From: Lachnoclostridium sp. UBA1175
GTDB taxonomy: Bacteria; Bacillota; Clostridia; Lachnospirales; Lachnospiraceae
Reading direction: 5' to 3'
Assembly: GCA_002311665.1 (NCBI GenBank)
Contig: DBYX01000007.1
Span: forward strand, 1 to 64,000
Length of the DNA: 64,000 nt
Made by a program: the position numbers and the translations under genes
Shown here: positions 18,715 through 27,405 of the stretch, in pieces
Position numbering within the stretch: position 1 is the stretch's first letter
How the letters are laid out: each line of letters starts with the position of its first letter
Notes under the pieces: model-generated
The model's input: only the letters and a program-made list of their open reading frames with translations
Databases searched by the model: none
What the model was told of the DNA's origin: nothing

Positions 18715-19257
18715 ATGGCATTGAGAAACATCCGCAAACAGGGGGAGGAGATCCTCACCAAACGTGCGAAGGAGATCAAGGAAATCACTCCGCGGATCCG
18801 GGATCTCGCAGCGGACATGCTGGAGACGATGTACGACGCGGAGGGCGTCGGCCTCGCGGGACCGCAGGTCGGCATCCTGAAGCGCATCGTCGTGATCGAC
18901 ATCTCGGAGGAGCGCGACGATCCGATCATTATGATCAATCCGGCGATCACGTCGAGCGACGGGACCCAGACCGGCTGGGAGGGCTGCCTGAGCGTTCCCG
19001 GCAAGAGCGGCCAGGTGACGCGCCCCGAGCGGGTGACCGCGACATTTACCGACCTTGCGGGCAACGAATGCGAGATCGAGGCCGAGGGCTTCCTCGCGCG
19101 CGCGGTGTGCCATGAGCTTGACCATCTTGACGGCCACCTCTATGTGGAGAAGGTGGAGGGCCGCCTGTACGACAACTCCGAGCTGCAGACCCAATCCGAG
19201 GAGGACGGGGAGAGCGACGAGGAGGCGGGCGAGGACGACGGCGCGGTGAAGCGCTGA
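18715..19257 (+). CDS. def: Peptide deformylase
   Basis: A 180-residue metalloenzyme removing the formyl group from nascent proteins. All three motifs are present: GVGLAGPQVG (44-53), EGCLS (89-93, metal-binding Cys91) and HELDH (133-137, catalytic Glu and two metal-binding His). After about residue 150 the protein carries an acidic tail rich in Glu and Asp that is not part of the enzyme fold. GAGGAGG sits before the ATG. The partner formyltransferase gene follows, so formylation and deformylation are encoded together. Confidence 0.95.
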   Translation: MALRNIRKQGEEILTKRAKEIKEITPRIRDLAADMLETMYDAEGVGLAGPQVGILKRIVVIDISEERDDPIIMINPAITSSDGTQTGWEGCLSVPGKSGQVTRPERVTATFTDLAGNECEIEAEGFLARAVCHELDHLDGHLYVEKVEGRLYDNSELQTQSEEDGESDEEAGEDDGAVKR

Positions 19258-19276
19258 GTGTGCGGGTCACAACGGT

Positions 19277-19320
19277 TTGCGCGGTTCGCACCGCAAGTCG
19301 GATTGCGCGGTTCGCACCGC
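19277..19320 (+). repeat. Two 18-bp direct repeats, each able to form a hairpin
   Basis: TTGCGCGGTTCGCACCGC occurs at 19277-19294 and again, identically, at 19303-19320, with an 8-base spacer (26-base period). Within each copy GCGGT and ACCGC pair around a TCGC loop. The pair fills almost the whole def-fmt gap and ends seven bases before the fmt ribosome site. No uridine tract follows. Confidence 0.75.
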
Positions 19321-19337
19321 GGGAACGGAGGAAAATG

Positions 19338-20294
19338 ATGAGAATCGTCTATATGGGGACGCCGGAGATCGCGGCGACGATACTGGAGAGGCTCCTCAAG
19401 GAGCCGTATGAGGTCGTGCTCGCCGTGACGCAGCCGGACCGCCCGAAGGGGCGCGGCAAGGCGCTCGCCTGCTCGCCGGTCAAGGAGCTGGCGGTGAGCA
19501 GAGGCATCCCGGTGTTCACCCCGGAGAAGCTTCGGCTTCCGGAAAATGTGGAGGTCATCCGCGAGGCGGCGCCCGACATGATCGTCGTGGCGGCGTTCGG
19601 GCAGATCCTCCCGAAGAGCGTGCTCGACATCCCGCGCTACGGGTGCATCAATGTGCACGCGTCGCTGCTGCCGAAGTACCGCGGCGCGGCGCCGATCCAG
19701 TGGAGCATCCTGGACGGGGAGAGCGAGACCGGCGTGACGATCATGTATATGAACGAGGGGCTCGACACGGGAGACATCATCGCGCAGACTGTCGTTCCGA
19801 TCGATCCGGAGGAGACCGGCGGGTCACTTCACGACAAGCTTGCCATGGCAGGCGCGGAGGCGCTTGTGAGCGCGATCCCGGGGATTCTCGACGGGTCGCT
19901 TGAGCCGGTTCCGCAGGGTGAGATGACGACGCCGTACGCGAAGCAGCTGACCAAGGAGATGGGAAGGCTTGATTTCACGTGGGATGCGGCGAAGATCGAG
20001 AGATATGTGCGCGGGCTGGATCCCTGGCCCGGCACTTACACATACCGCGACGGGCAGATGCTCAAGATTTTCCGCGTGATCGCGGAAGCGGACGGTGAGG
20101 AAACCGTCAGCGCGATCCAGGGAACGGTCATTGAGGTACGCAGGGACGCATTCCGGATTCAGACCGGGTGCGGAACGCTTCTGGTCACGGAGGTTCAGCC
20201 GCAGGGCAAACGGCGCATGAGCGCCGAGGAGTACCTGCGCGGTTACCGTCTCGCAGAGGGGACGGTGCTCGGCGTTGCGCCGGAGGAAGTATGA
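19338..20294 (+). CDS. fmt: Methionyl-tRNA formyltransferase
   Basis: A 318-residue enzyme that formylates initiator Met-tRNA using 10-formyl-tetrahydrofolate. The N-terminal domain has MRIVYMGTPE and the formyl-transfer signature around Asn105, His107 and Asp143, with SLLPKYRGAAPI at 109-120. A C-terminal OB-like tRNA-binding domain follows. Two adjacent ATGs exist (19335, 19338). GGAGGA at 19327-19332 fits the second better. The stop overlaps the rsmB start (ATGA). FolD, which helps supply the folate cofactor, is encoded at 51 kb in this window. Confidence 0.94.
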   Translation: MRIVYMGTPEIAATILERLLKEPYEVVLAVTQPDRPKGRGKALACSPVKELAVSRGIPVFTPEKLRLPENVEVIREAAPDMIVVAAFGQILPKSVLDIPRYGCINVHASLLPKYRGAAPIQWSILDGESETGVTIMYMNEGLDTGDIIAQTVVPIDPEETGGSLHDKLAMAGAEALVSAIPGILDGSLEPVPQGEMTTPYAKQLTKEMGRLDFTWDAAKIERYVRGLDPWPGTYTYRDGQMLKIFRVIAEADGEETVSAIQGTVIEVRRDAFRIQTGCGTLLVTEVQPQGKRRMSAEEYLRGYRLAEGTVLGVAPEEV

Positions 20295-21694
20295 ACGCGA
20301 GAGAACTGACATGGAACCTGCTCACCGAAGTCAACGAGCGCGGGGCGCTGAGCCACGAAGCGTTTGCGGATGCGATGGAGCGGTACGCCCCGTCGGGAGC
20401 CGACAGGGCACTGGTCACGCGGCTTTTTAACGGGACGCTGGAGCGACAGGAGACGATCGACCGCGTCATTGAGCGGCAGACCGGAAGGCCGGTCGGGAAG
20501 GTCAAGACAAAGATCCGGAACCTGCTCCGCATGTCCGTGTACCAGATGCTGTTCCTGCAGCGGGTGCCGGCAGCGGCGGCCTGCAACGAGGCGGTGTCGC
20601 TCGCGAAGAAGCACGGTCTCGCGGGTCTCGCGGGGTTCGTGAACGGTACGCTTCGGGGGCTCGACCGTGAGATCAGCGCGTCGGGCGGCCAGGAGGGGTA
20701 TCTCAAGGTCGCTGCGGCGGCGATGGGAGAGACGGAGAGACTTTGTTTTCTGTATTCGATGCCGGAGTGGATCGTGACGCGGCTACGGGAGGATTTTCCG
20801 AAGGCGGACATCGAGACGATCCTTCGGGCTTTTCTTGCGGAGAGCGGCGTCACGGTGCGGCTGAACAGAAGCCGCGGCGACATGGAGACGCTGCGGAGAG
20901 CGCTCGCGGAGGAGGGGATCAAACCCGGGGAATCCGTGCTCGACAACTGTCTGCGGCTGCGTGATGCCGGCAATCCGGCGGAGCTCGCGGCATACCGCGA
21001 CGGACTCTTCAGCATCCAGGACGTGAGTGCGGTGCTCGCGGGCAATCTGCTCCCGCTCGCCCCGGGAATGCGAGTGCTCGATCTGTGCGCGGCTCCGGGC
21101 GGCAAGACGGTGCACGCCGCGGATGAGCTTGCGGCACTCGCGAAGGAGGCCGGGCGTCCGGCCGAGGGAGCGTTCGAGGTGGAATCGCGCGATGTCGGCG
21201 AGGGCAAACTTCCGCTGATCCGGGAGCAGCTCGACCGCGTCAAACTGCCCAATGTGCACTGTGCCGCGGCGGACGCGTCCGTGTATGACCCGAAGCTGGA
21301 GGCGTGGGCGGACATCGTGATTGCCGATGTGCCCTGCAGCGGACTCGGCGTTATCGGGCGGAAGCCGGACATCCGGTACAAGACGAAGAGTGAGGACATC
21401 GAGGCGCTCGCCGGGATCCAGCGCGAGATCGTGCGGCAGGCGGTGCGCTACGTGAAACCGGGCGGCCTGCTCGCCTACTCGACGTGCACGACGGCCCGCG
21501 CGGAAAATGAGGACATCGCCTCGTTCATCGTGAGCCTCGGGATGACGCCCGTTAAGCTCGCGGAGAAACTGCCCGCGGATATGCGGGAGGCGTGCGAACG
21601 GCAGGGAGGCCTCGAAGGGATCGGGGTGCAGATCTTCCCCGAGCCGGAGCGCTGGGACGGATTTTACATCGCGGAGTTCCGCAGGCCCGAGTGA
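20291..21694 (+). CDS. rsmB: 16S rRNA m5C967 methyltransferase RsmB
   Basis: A 467-residue SAM-dependent cytosine-5 methyltransferase. An N-terminal NusB-like RNA-binding domain (about 1-140; IRNLLRMSVYQMLFL, PAAAACNEAVSLAKK, FVNGTLRG) precedes the catalytic domain with LDLCAAPGGK (263-272), VPCSG with Cys349, and STCT with Cys399, the two-cysteine RNA m5C mechanism. GGAGGAAG sits directly before the ATG, which overlaps the fmt stop (ATGA). Length is within the family range. Confidence 0.94.
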   Translation: MNARELTWNLLTEVNERGALSHEAFADAMERYAPSGADRALVTRLFNGTLERQETIDRVIERQTGRPVGKVKTKIRNLLRMSVYQMLFLQRVPAAAACNEAVSLAKKHGLAGLAGFVNGTLRGLDREISASGGQEGYLKVAAAAMGETERLCFLYSMPEWIVTRLREDFPKADIETILRAFLAESGVTVRLNRSRGDMETLRRALAEEGIKPGESVLDNCLRLRDAGNPAELAAYRDGLFSIQDVSAVLAGNLLPLAPGMRVLDLCAAPGGKTVHAADELAALAKEAGRPAEGAFEVESRDVGEGKLPLIREQLDRVKLPNVHCAAADASVYDPKLEAWADIVIADVPCSGLGVIGRKPDIRYKTKSEDIEALAGIQREIVRQAVRYVKPGGLLAYSTCTTARAENEDIASFIVSLGMTPVKLAEKLPADMREACERQGGLEGIGVQIFPEPERWDGFYIAEFRRPE

Positions 21695-21733
21695 GAATCT
21701 CGCGGCGGGGGGAGCGATAGTTTGGGAGTGCGT

Positions 21734-22783
21734 ATGGATATAATGAGCATGTCAATCGAACAGCTCGGGGAGCGGATTGCCGCGGCGGGACAGCCGAAGT
21801 ACCGCGCGAAGCAGTTGTATGAGTGGATGCACGTGAGGCTGGCTGCGTCGTACGATGAGATGACCAACCTGCCGAAGGCTCTGCGCGAACGGCTGGAGGC
21901 CGAGTGGCCGCTCACGGTTCTGCGGAAGGTCGTCATGATGGAATCCGCCGAGGACGGAACGCGCAAATACCTGTTCCGGCTTGCGGACGGCAACGTGATC
22001 GAGAGCGTGCTGATGAAGTATCACCACGGGAACTCGGTGTGCATCTCCTCGCAGGTCGGCTGCCGCATGGGCTGCTCGTTCTGCGCCTCGACGATCGGCG
22101 GACTCGTGAGAAACCTCGAGCCGTCGGAGATGCTCGGGCAGATCTACGCGATCACGCGTGACACCGGGGAGAGGGTGGACAACGTCGTCGTGATGGGGAC
22201 CGGCGAGCCGCTCGACAACTACGACAATCTCCTCCGTTTCATCGATATGCTCACCGATGAAGCCGGACTTCACATAAGCCAGCGAAACATCACGGTCTCG
22301 ACATGCGGCCTTGTGCCCAAATTGCGGCAGCTGGCGGACGAGAACCTCGCGATCACCGCGGCAATCTCTTTGCATGCGCCGAACGATGAGCTGCGAAAGA
22401 CGCTGATGCCGGTGGCCAACTCGTACTCCGTGAAGGAGCTTCTCGAGGCGGCCGACTACTACACGGAGACGACCGGACGGAGGATCACCTTCGAGTACAG
22501 CCTGATCGACGGAGTCAACGATTCCGCGGCATGCGCGAAGGAACTTGCAGGCATTTTACGCGGCAGAAACTGCCACGTGAACCTCATTCCGATCAACCCC
22601 GTAAAGGAGCGAAAATACCGTCGTTCACTTGTTACAAATGTATTACAATTTCGAAAAATGCTTGAAAATGAAGGAATAAATGTTACTATTAGAAGGGAGC
22701 TCGGCTCGGATATTGACGCTGCCTGCGGGCAGTTGCGCCGTCATTACGAGGCGCTGGGCGGAGCGGAAGGCGGAGAAGAATGA
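21734..22783 (+). CDS. rlmN: 23S rRNA / tRNA adenine-C2 methyltransferase RlmN
   Basis: A 349-residue radical-SAM enzyme that methylates C2 of A2503 in 23S rRNA and A37 in some tRNAs. The iron-sulfur cysteines are Cys110, Cys114 and Cys117 (GCRMGCSFC). VVMGTGEPLDNYDN and the substrate Cys in STCGLVP follow. The ATG at 21734 is chosen because GGGAG lies five bases upstream; a TTG at 21722 is an alternative. The last 150 bases are markedly AT-rich and contain a candidate promoter for the downstream phosphatase/kinase genes. The stop overlaps the stp ATG (ATGA). Confidence 0.94.
   Translation: MDIMSMSIEQLGERIAAAGQPKYRAKQLYEWMHVRLAASYDEMTNLPKALRERLEAEWPLTVLRKVVMMESAEDGTRKYLFRLADGNVIESVLMKYHHGNSVCISSQVGCRMGCSFCASTIGGLVRNLEPSEMLGQIYAITRDTGERVDNVVVMGTGEPLDNYDNLLRFIDMLTDEAGLHISQRNITVSTCGLVPKLRQLADENLAITAAISLHAPNDELRKTLMPVANSYSVKELLEAADYYTETTGRRITFEYSLIDGVNDSAACAKELAGILRGRNCHVNLIPINPVKERKYRRSLVTNVLQFRKMLENEGINVTIRRELGSDIDAACGQLRRHYEALGGAEGGEE
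22662..22689 (+). promoter_or_regulatory. Candidate promoter inside rlmN for stp-prkC
   Basis: TTGAAA (22662-22667) and TACTAT (22684-22689) are 16 bases apart, within an AT-rich patch (about 22620-22700) that contrasts with the surrounding GC-rich coding sequence. Transcription would start about 85 bases before stp. This would let the phosphatase/kinase pair be expressed separately from the upstream RNA-modification genes. Confidence 0.45.
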
Positions 22784-23502
22784 GATCGATCGGGAAGACG
22801 GACAAAGGTAAAAAACGGTCCATGAACCAGGATATGTTCTTTATCAGCGACACGCCGGTCGGCATACTGCCGAACCTCTACATCGTCGCGGACGGCATGG
22901 GGGGACAGAATGCCGGCGATGTGGCTGCCCGGTTCTGTGTGGACCGGTTCACGGAGCTTGTGAGAGTCAGCAGGGAGCGCACGCCGATCCAGGTGATTGA
23001 GAAGGCGATCCGGCAGACCAATGAAGATTTGATCGAGAAGGCGGCGAACCAGAAGGAGCTCGACGGGATGGGGACCACGTTCGTGATGGCGACCCTGCTG
23101 TCGGACGACAACCTGCTCGTCGCGAACATCGGCGACAGCCGGATGTACCTGGTCAATGAGAAGATCACGCAGATATCGCAGGATCACTCACTGGTCGCCG
23201 AGATGGTGCGCAGCGGGGAGATCCGCAAGGAGGAAGCCCGTTTCCATCCGAACAAAAACGTCGTGCTGCGGGCGCTGAGCACGCAGAGCGTCGTGAGCCC
23301 GGATTACTACCAGATCGCGGTGAAGCCCGGAGATTACGCGCTGCTGTGCAGCGACGGGCTGTCGGATATGGTGGACGAGGCGGAGTTGCTCAAAACGGTG
23401 AGCGAGTACGAGGATGTAGGGGACATCGCAGACAAACTGGTGACAATGGCCAACGAGAACGGCGGCCGGGACAATATCACACTGGTTTTGCTTAAGATTT
23501 GA
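22780..23502 (+). CDS. stp: PP2C-family Ser/Thr protein phosphatase (Stp/PrpC)
   Basis: A 240-residue metal-dependent protein phosphatase that reverses phosphorylation by the PASTA kinase encoded next. PP2C motifs are visible: TDKGKKRSMNQDMFF (metal-binding Asp), VADGMGGQNAGDVAA, GMGTTFVMATL, NIGDSRMYLV, LCSDGLSDMV and, near the end, GGRDNITLVLLKI. Length is typical for bacterial PrpC/Stp. Its start overlaps the rlmN stop by four bases. 42 bases separate it from prkC, with a perfect 12-bp palindrome (CGCCCTAGGGCG) at 23513-23524. Confidence 0.94.
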   Translation: MRSIGKTDKGKKRSMNQDMFFISDTPVGILPNLYIVADGMGGQNAGDVAARFCVDRFTELVRVSRERTPIQVIEKAIRQTNEDLIEKAANQKELDGMGTTFVMATLLSDDNLLVANIGDSRMYLVNEKITQISQDHSLVAEMVRSGEIRKEEARFHPNKNVVLRALSTQSVVSPDYYQIAVKPGDYALLCSDGLSDMVDEAELLKTVSEYEDVGDIADKLVTMANENGGRDNITLVLLKI

Positions 23503-23544
23503 TGTAAGCAGGCGCCCTAGGGCGTCGGAAAGGTTGGTAACAAC

Positions 23545-25665
23545 ATGGGTATGATCAAACCCGGAACATTTATCGGTGATCGTTATGAGATCCTAGACAA
23601 GATCGGATCCGGCGGCATGGCGGATGTGTACAAGGCCAAATGCCACCGCCTGAACCGTTTTGTCGCGATCAAGATACTGAAACCGGAATTTTCCGCAGAT
23701 GAGTCGTTCGTCTCGAAGTTTCGCGGCGAGGCGCAGTCGTGCGCGGGGTTGACGCATCCGAACATTGTGAGCGTATTCGATGTCGGTGACGACGGGGATC
23801 TCCATTACATTGTGATGGAGCTTGTCGAGGGCATCACGCTCAAGCGGTTTATCGAGCGGAAGGGCCGCCTTGAGGTCAAGGAGGCGGTGGGCATCGCGAT
23901 CCAGATCGCGATGGGTCTCGATGTGGCGCATCAGAACCACGTGGTGCACCGCGACATCAAGCCGCAGAATATCATTATTTCCAAGGAAGGCAAGGTCAAG
24001 GTTGCGGACTTCGGCATCGCGCGCGCGGTGTCCCAGACGACGACCATCGACAATTATTCGCAGAATATCGGCTCCGTGCACTATCTTTCGCCGGAGCAGG
24101 CACGCGGCGGTTTCAGCGATGAGCGGAGCGATATTTACTCGCTCGGCGTGACGCTGTACGAGATGCTGGCAGGCCACGTTCCGTTCACGGGGGACAATGC
24201 GGTTTCCGTTGCCCTTCTTCACGTGCACGGCGAGGCGCAGCCGCTCTCCGAGATCAACCCGGCCGTGTCGCCGAGTCTTGAGAAGATCGTCGAAAAATGT
24301 ATGCAGAAGAAGCCTGAGCGCCGCTATATGACGACGGCGGAGCTGATCCAGGATCTGAAGACGGCGATCGTCAATCCCAACGGTGATTTTGTCAAGATCT
24401 CCGCTGTGATGGACGGCTCGAAGACCCGTCAGATCTCCCCGAGCGAGATGAAGGAGATCAAGGCGGAGGTCGCCGTACAGAGCGATTCGTTCGACGATGA
24501 CGACGAGTTTGAGGATGAGGAGGCCGGACGGCAGAAGGCTGCCGCGACGGCTGCCGAGAAGCGTCGCAAGCGCTCCGAGAGCGACGACGATGATGACGAT
24601 GATGATATGGATTCGATGGGCGACTCCACCGAGAAGTTTGTCATCGCGCTCAGCGTGCTCCTCGTGATCGCGGTTGCCGTGGGCGCCATCTACCTGATCA
24701 CCAAGATCGTGAGCGGCGGCATCAAGCTGCCTGAGCCGAACGGTCTGATCCTGACGCCGACGAACACGCCGACGCCGAACCCGTCCACCACGCCGACGCC
24801 GAAGTCGGTCAAGATGCCGTACCTGCTCGGAACGGACTATCTTGTGGCGGTTGAGAAGCTGGATACCTACAATATGAACATTCAGACCACCTGGATGGCC
24901 GCGGACAAGTACTACGAGGAGTTCCCTGTCGCCGGACAGGTCGTCGCACAGACGCCGAACCCGGGCGAGGAGCTGAGTGAAGGTTACAACGTCAAACTTG
25001 TATACAGTATCGGTAAGGAGCAGATCGAGATCGGCGATTACCGGAACATGACAGAGGAGGAAGTCCGCAATGCGGTCAACGGCAAGTTGTCCATTCGACG
25101 CGACTGGGCGGAGAGCGACACGATCGCGGAGAACCACGTGATCGAGACCGAGCCGAAGGCCGGCGGTAAGCTTCCGTTCGGCGGTACGCTCGTGATCATC
25201 CTCAGCCAGGGCAACTCGAGAGTCACGGAAGTGCCCAACGTGGTCGGCCAGAAGGAAGTCGATGCTTATGCACAGCTGATCATCGCGAAGCTGAACTATA
25301 CGCCGGAATATGTGTACAGCGATACGGTTCCCGCGGGAATTGTCATCGCGCAGAAGCCGGAGGCGACCGTGGGCAAGGTTGAGAAGGGTACCGTCGTGAA
25401 GCTGACGATCAGCCAGGGCGTCGAGCCTACCCCGACACCTACGCCGACACCGGTGCCTACTGTTCCGCCGACACCGACGCCCGACACGGGCATTGTGACA
25501 CCGCCCGCAGAGGTGACGCCTACGAAGAAGCCTACGCCGAAGCCTACGGCAACCCCGGCGGAGGGTGGGGCAACGCCTACGACGAAGCCTACGAAGGCTC
25601 CGACGGCTACGCCTACGACGGCGCCTACGAAGAAGCCGACACAGCCGCCGGCGGACGGAGAGTGA
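23545..25665 (+). CDS. prkC: PASTA-domain Ser/Thr protein kinase (PrkC/Stk)
   Basis: A 706-residue membrane kinase that senses peptidoglycan or lipid II and controls wall synthesis and division. The kinase domain (about 1-275) has the GSGGMADVY loop, Lys43, HRD (135-137) and DFG (155-157). A juxtamembrane stretch is very acidic, with a run of eight Asp before a single membrane segment (about 363-390). Three extracellular PASTA repeats follow (about 425-630). The tail is a low-complexity Pro/Thr/Lys segment of about 75 residues (repeats of PTP, TKKPT and similar). The stp-prkC-rsgA order is classic for Firmicutes. The Pro/Thr tail may span or bind the wall; that is inference. Confidence 0.95.
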   Translation: MGMIKPGTFIGDRYEILDKIGSGGMADVYKAKCHRLNRFVAIKILKPEFSADESFVSKFRGEAQSCAGLTHPNIVSVFDVGDDGDLHYIVMELVEGITLKRFIERKGRLEVKEAVGIAIQIAMGLDVAHQNHVVHRDIKPQNIIISKEGKVKVADFGIARAVSQTTTIDNYSQNIGSVHYLSPEQARGGFSDERSDIYSLGVTLYEMLAGHVPFTGDNAVSVALLHVHGEAQPLSEINPAVSPSLEKIVEKCMQKKPERRYMTTAELIQDLKTAIVNPNGDFVKISAVMDGSKTRQISPSEMKEIKAEVAVQSDSFDDDDEFEDEEAGRQKAAATAAEKRRKRSESDDDDDDDDMDSMGDSTEKFVIALSVLLVIAVAVGAIYLITKIVSGGIKLPEPNGLILTPTNTPTPNPSTTPTPKSVKMPYLLGTDYLVAVEKLDTYNMNIQTTWMAADKYYEEFPVAGQVVAQTPNPGEELSEGYNVKLVYSIGKEQIEIGDYRNMTEEEVRNAVNGKLSIRRDWAESDTIAENHVIETEPKAGGKLPFGGTLVIILSQGNSRVTEVPNVVGQKEVDAYAQLIIAKLNYTPEYVYSDTVPAGIVIAQKPEATVGKVEKGTVVKLTISQGVEPTPTPTPTPVPTVPPTPTPDTGIVTPPAEVTPTKKPTPKPTATPAEGGATPTTKPTKAPTATPTTAPTKKPTQPPADGE

Positions 25666-25672
25666 CGCAGGG

Positions 25673-26623
25673 ATGACCAACGCAGTCGCGCAAGCCGCGA
25701 CAACGGAGCATATGGAGCAGTTTAAAGGAAAGATTACAAAGGGCGTCGGCGGGAACTATGAGGTCCATGTCGAAGGACACGGAACGGTTCTCTGCCGCGC
25801 CAAGGGCATATTGCGATACCGCAGGATGCAGCCTCTGATCGGCGACAATGTCTCGGTCGAGATTGACGCCGCGGGGGCCGGTAACATCACGGAGATACTC
25901 CCGCGCGCGAACGAATTGGTGCGTCCTGCGATCGCGAATGTCGATCAGGCGCTCCTGGTGTGCGCCATTCGGGAACCGGAGTTCCATCCGAATCTTCTCG
26001 ATCGCTTTCTGATCCTGATGAGTCGGCAGAACATGCCGGTTCTTGTGTGTTTTAACAAGACCGATCTCGCCGAGGACGGCGAGGCCGAGCGACTGTGCCG
26101 GATTTACCGCGACTGCGGCGCCGACGTGTATGTCACGCAGGCAAGTGATCCGCGGACGCTCGAGGCTTTGCGTGAGGCGCTCACGGGGAAGACGACGGTT
26201 CTCGCCGGACCTTCCGGCGTCGGCAAATCGACGATCATGAACGCGATGCAGCCCGAGGCGGCGATGGAGGTCGGCGAGCTCAGCGAGAAGATCAAACGGG
26301 GCAAGCAGACGACGCGTCACACGCAGCTGTTCTGCGTCGCGCCGGACACCTATCTGTGCGACACGCCGGGGTTCAGCTCGCTGTATCTGGCGGATATCCT
26401 TCCGGAGGAACTGGGAACTTATTTTCCGGAGTTTACGGAGTATGCGGGGCAGTGCCGCTACCCGGACTGCCGGCACCTTCAGGAGCCCGACTGTGCCGTC
26501 CGCGCGGCGGTGGAGCGGGACGAGATCCCGAAGGAGCGGTACGACAGCTACCGCCTTCTGTTTGATGAGCTCTCCGGGCGAAGGATCATCTACTCCCGGA
26601 AGCCGAAGCACGAGGAAGGCTGA
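25673..26623 (+). CDS. rsgA: Ribosome small subunit-dependent GTPase RsgA
   Basis: A 316-residue circularly permuted GTPase that helps mature the 30S subunit. An N-terminal OB-fold (about 16-80) is followed by the permuted G domain: CFNKTDL (G4) comes before GPSGVGKS (G1, 179-186) and DTPGFS (G3). A C-terminal zinc knuckle has the Cys-Cys-His-Cys pattern in CRYPDCRHLQEPDC. The ATG at 25673 lies seven bases after the kinase stop; another at 25712 is possible. No thiamine pyrophosphokinase gene follows rpe, although one often does in this cluster. Confidence 0.94.
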   Translation: MTNAVAQAATTEHMEQFKGKITKGVGGNYEVHVEGHGTVLCRAKGILRYRRMQPLIGDNVSVEIDAAGAGNITEILPRANELVRPAIANVDQALLVCAIREPEFHPNLLDRFLILMSRQNMPVLVCFNKTDLAEDGEAERLCRIYRDCGADVYVTQASDPRTLEALREALTGKTTVLAGPSGVGKSTIMNAMQPEAAMEVGELSEKIKRGKQTTRHTQLFCVAPDTYLCDTPGFSSLYLADILPEELGTYFPEFTEYAGQCRYPDCRHLQEPDCAVRAAVERDEIPKERYDSYRLLFDELSGRRIIYSRKPKHEEG

Positions 26624-26686
26624 CGCTTTGCACCAGACGGCCGGTGGGGGATGTGAAGAAACACAGCAGACTTTGGAGGTATGTGT

Positions 26687-27370
26687 ATGAATTGGCTTTC
26701 ACCGTCAATCCTGGCGGCGGATTTTAACCGCCTGGGAGAGCAGATCCGGATCGTACGCGACTGCGGCGCGCATGCGCTGCATTTTGATGTGATGGACGGA
26801 ATGTTCGTGCCGAGCATCAGCTTCGGAATGCCGGTGCTGGCGTCGATCCGCAAGGAGACGGATCTTTTGATGGACGTCCATCTGATGGTCCGGGAACCGA
26901 TCCGGTACGTCGATGATTTTGTGAAGAGCGGAGCGGACCTGATCACCGTGCACTATGAGGCGTGCGTCAACGTGATGCAGACGATCCTCGCCGTGCGCGA
27001 AGCGGGCGTGAAGGTCGGCCTTTCGATCCGCCCGGAGACCCCGGTGTCCGTGCTTCGCCCGTTCCTCGACAAAGTGGACCTGATCCTGATCATGTCGGTG
27101 GATCCCGGGTTTGGCGGACAGAAGCTGATGGAGGGAACGTACGACAAACTGCGTGAGCTTCGCGCGATGATGGCGGACACCCTCGGTGCGGCTGCCGGCG
27201 AAGGCGTTCCCCGCGTGGAGGTGGACGGAGGCATCAACCTCGACAATGTGGCAGACATCCTCGCGGCGGGAGCGGACACGATCGTGGCGGGAAGCGCCGT
27301 CTTCCGCGGCGATATTGCGGACAATACGAAGAAATTCCTGGAGATTCTGGCGCGCGACGCGGCGGAATGA
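26687..27370 (+). CDS. rpe: Ribulose-phosphate 3-epimerase
   Basis: A 227-residue TIM-barrel enzyme interconverting ribulose 5-phosphate and xylulose 5-phosphate. Signatures are LSPSILAADF at the N-terminus, HFDVMDGMFVPSISFG with metal ligands, SVDPGFGGQ, and EVDGGIN (catalytic Asp). GGAGG at 26675-26679 is too close to the first ATG (26681) but well spaced from the ATG at 26687, so that start is used. It closes the priA-to-rpe cluster. Confidence 0.94.
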   Translation: MNWLSPSILAADFNRLGEQIRIVRDCGAHALHFDVMDGMFVPSISFGMPVLASIRKETDLLMDVHLMVREPIRYVDDFVKSGADLITVHYEACVNVMQTILAVREAGVKVGLSIRPETPVSVLRPFLDKVDLILIMSVDPGFGGQKLMEGTYDKLRELRAMMADTLGAAAGEGVPRVEVDGGINLDNVADILAAGADTIVAGSAVFRGDIADNTKKFLEILARDAAE

Positions 27371-27405
27371 GCACGGGATGATTAATACAAGGAGATTCTG
27401 ACAAC

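Noticed and set aside
19277..19320. CRISPR-like repeat-spacer pattern
   Set aside because: There are only two repeats and an 8-base spacer, with no cas genes.
22620..22700. AT-rich patch in rlmN as a sign of horizontal transfer
   Set aside because: It lies within an intact, well-conserved gene, is only about 100 bases long, and is better explained by an embedded promoter.
23513..23524. Perfect palindrome CGCCCTAGGGCG between stp and prkC as an operator
   Set aside because: A 12-bp GC-rich palindrome without a promoter next to it is weak evidence; noted in the stp entry only.
25425..25660. Minisatellite or CRISPR-like DNA repeat
   Set aside because: The repeats are imperfect and in frame, encoding the Pro/Thr tail of the PASTA kinase. 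Treated as coding low complexity.
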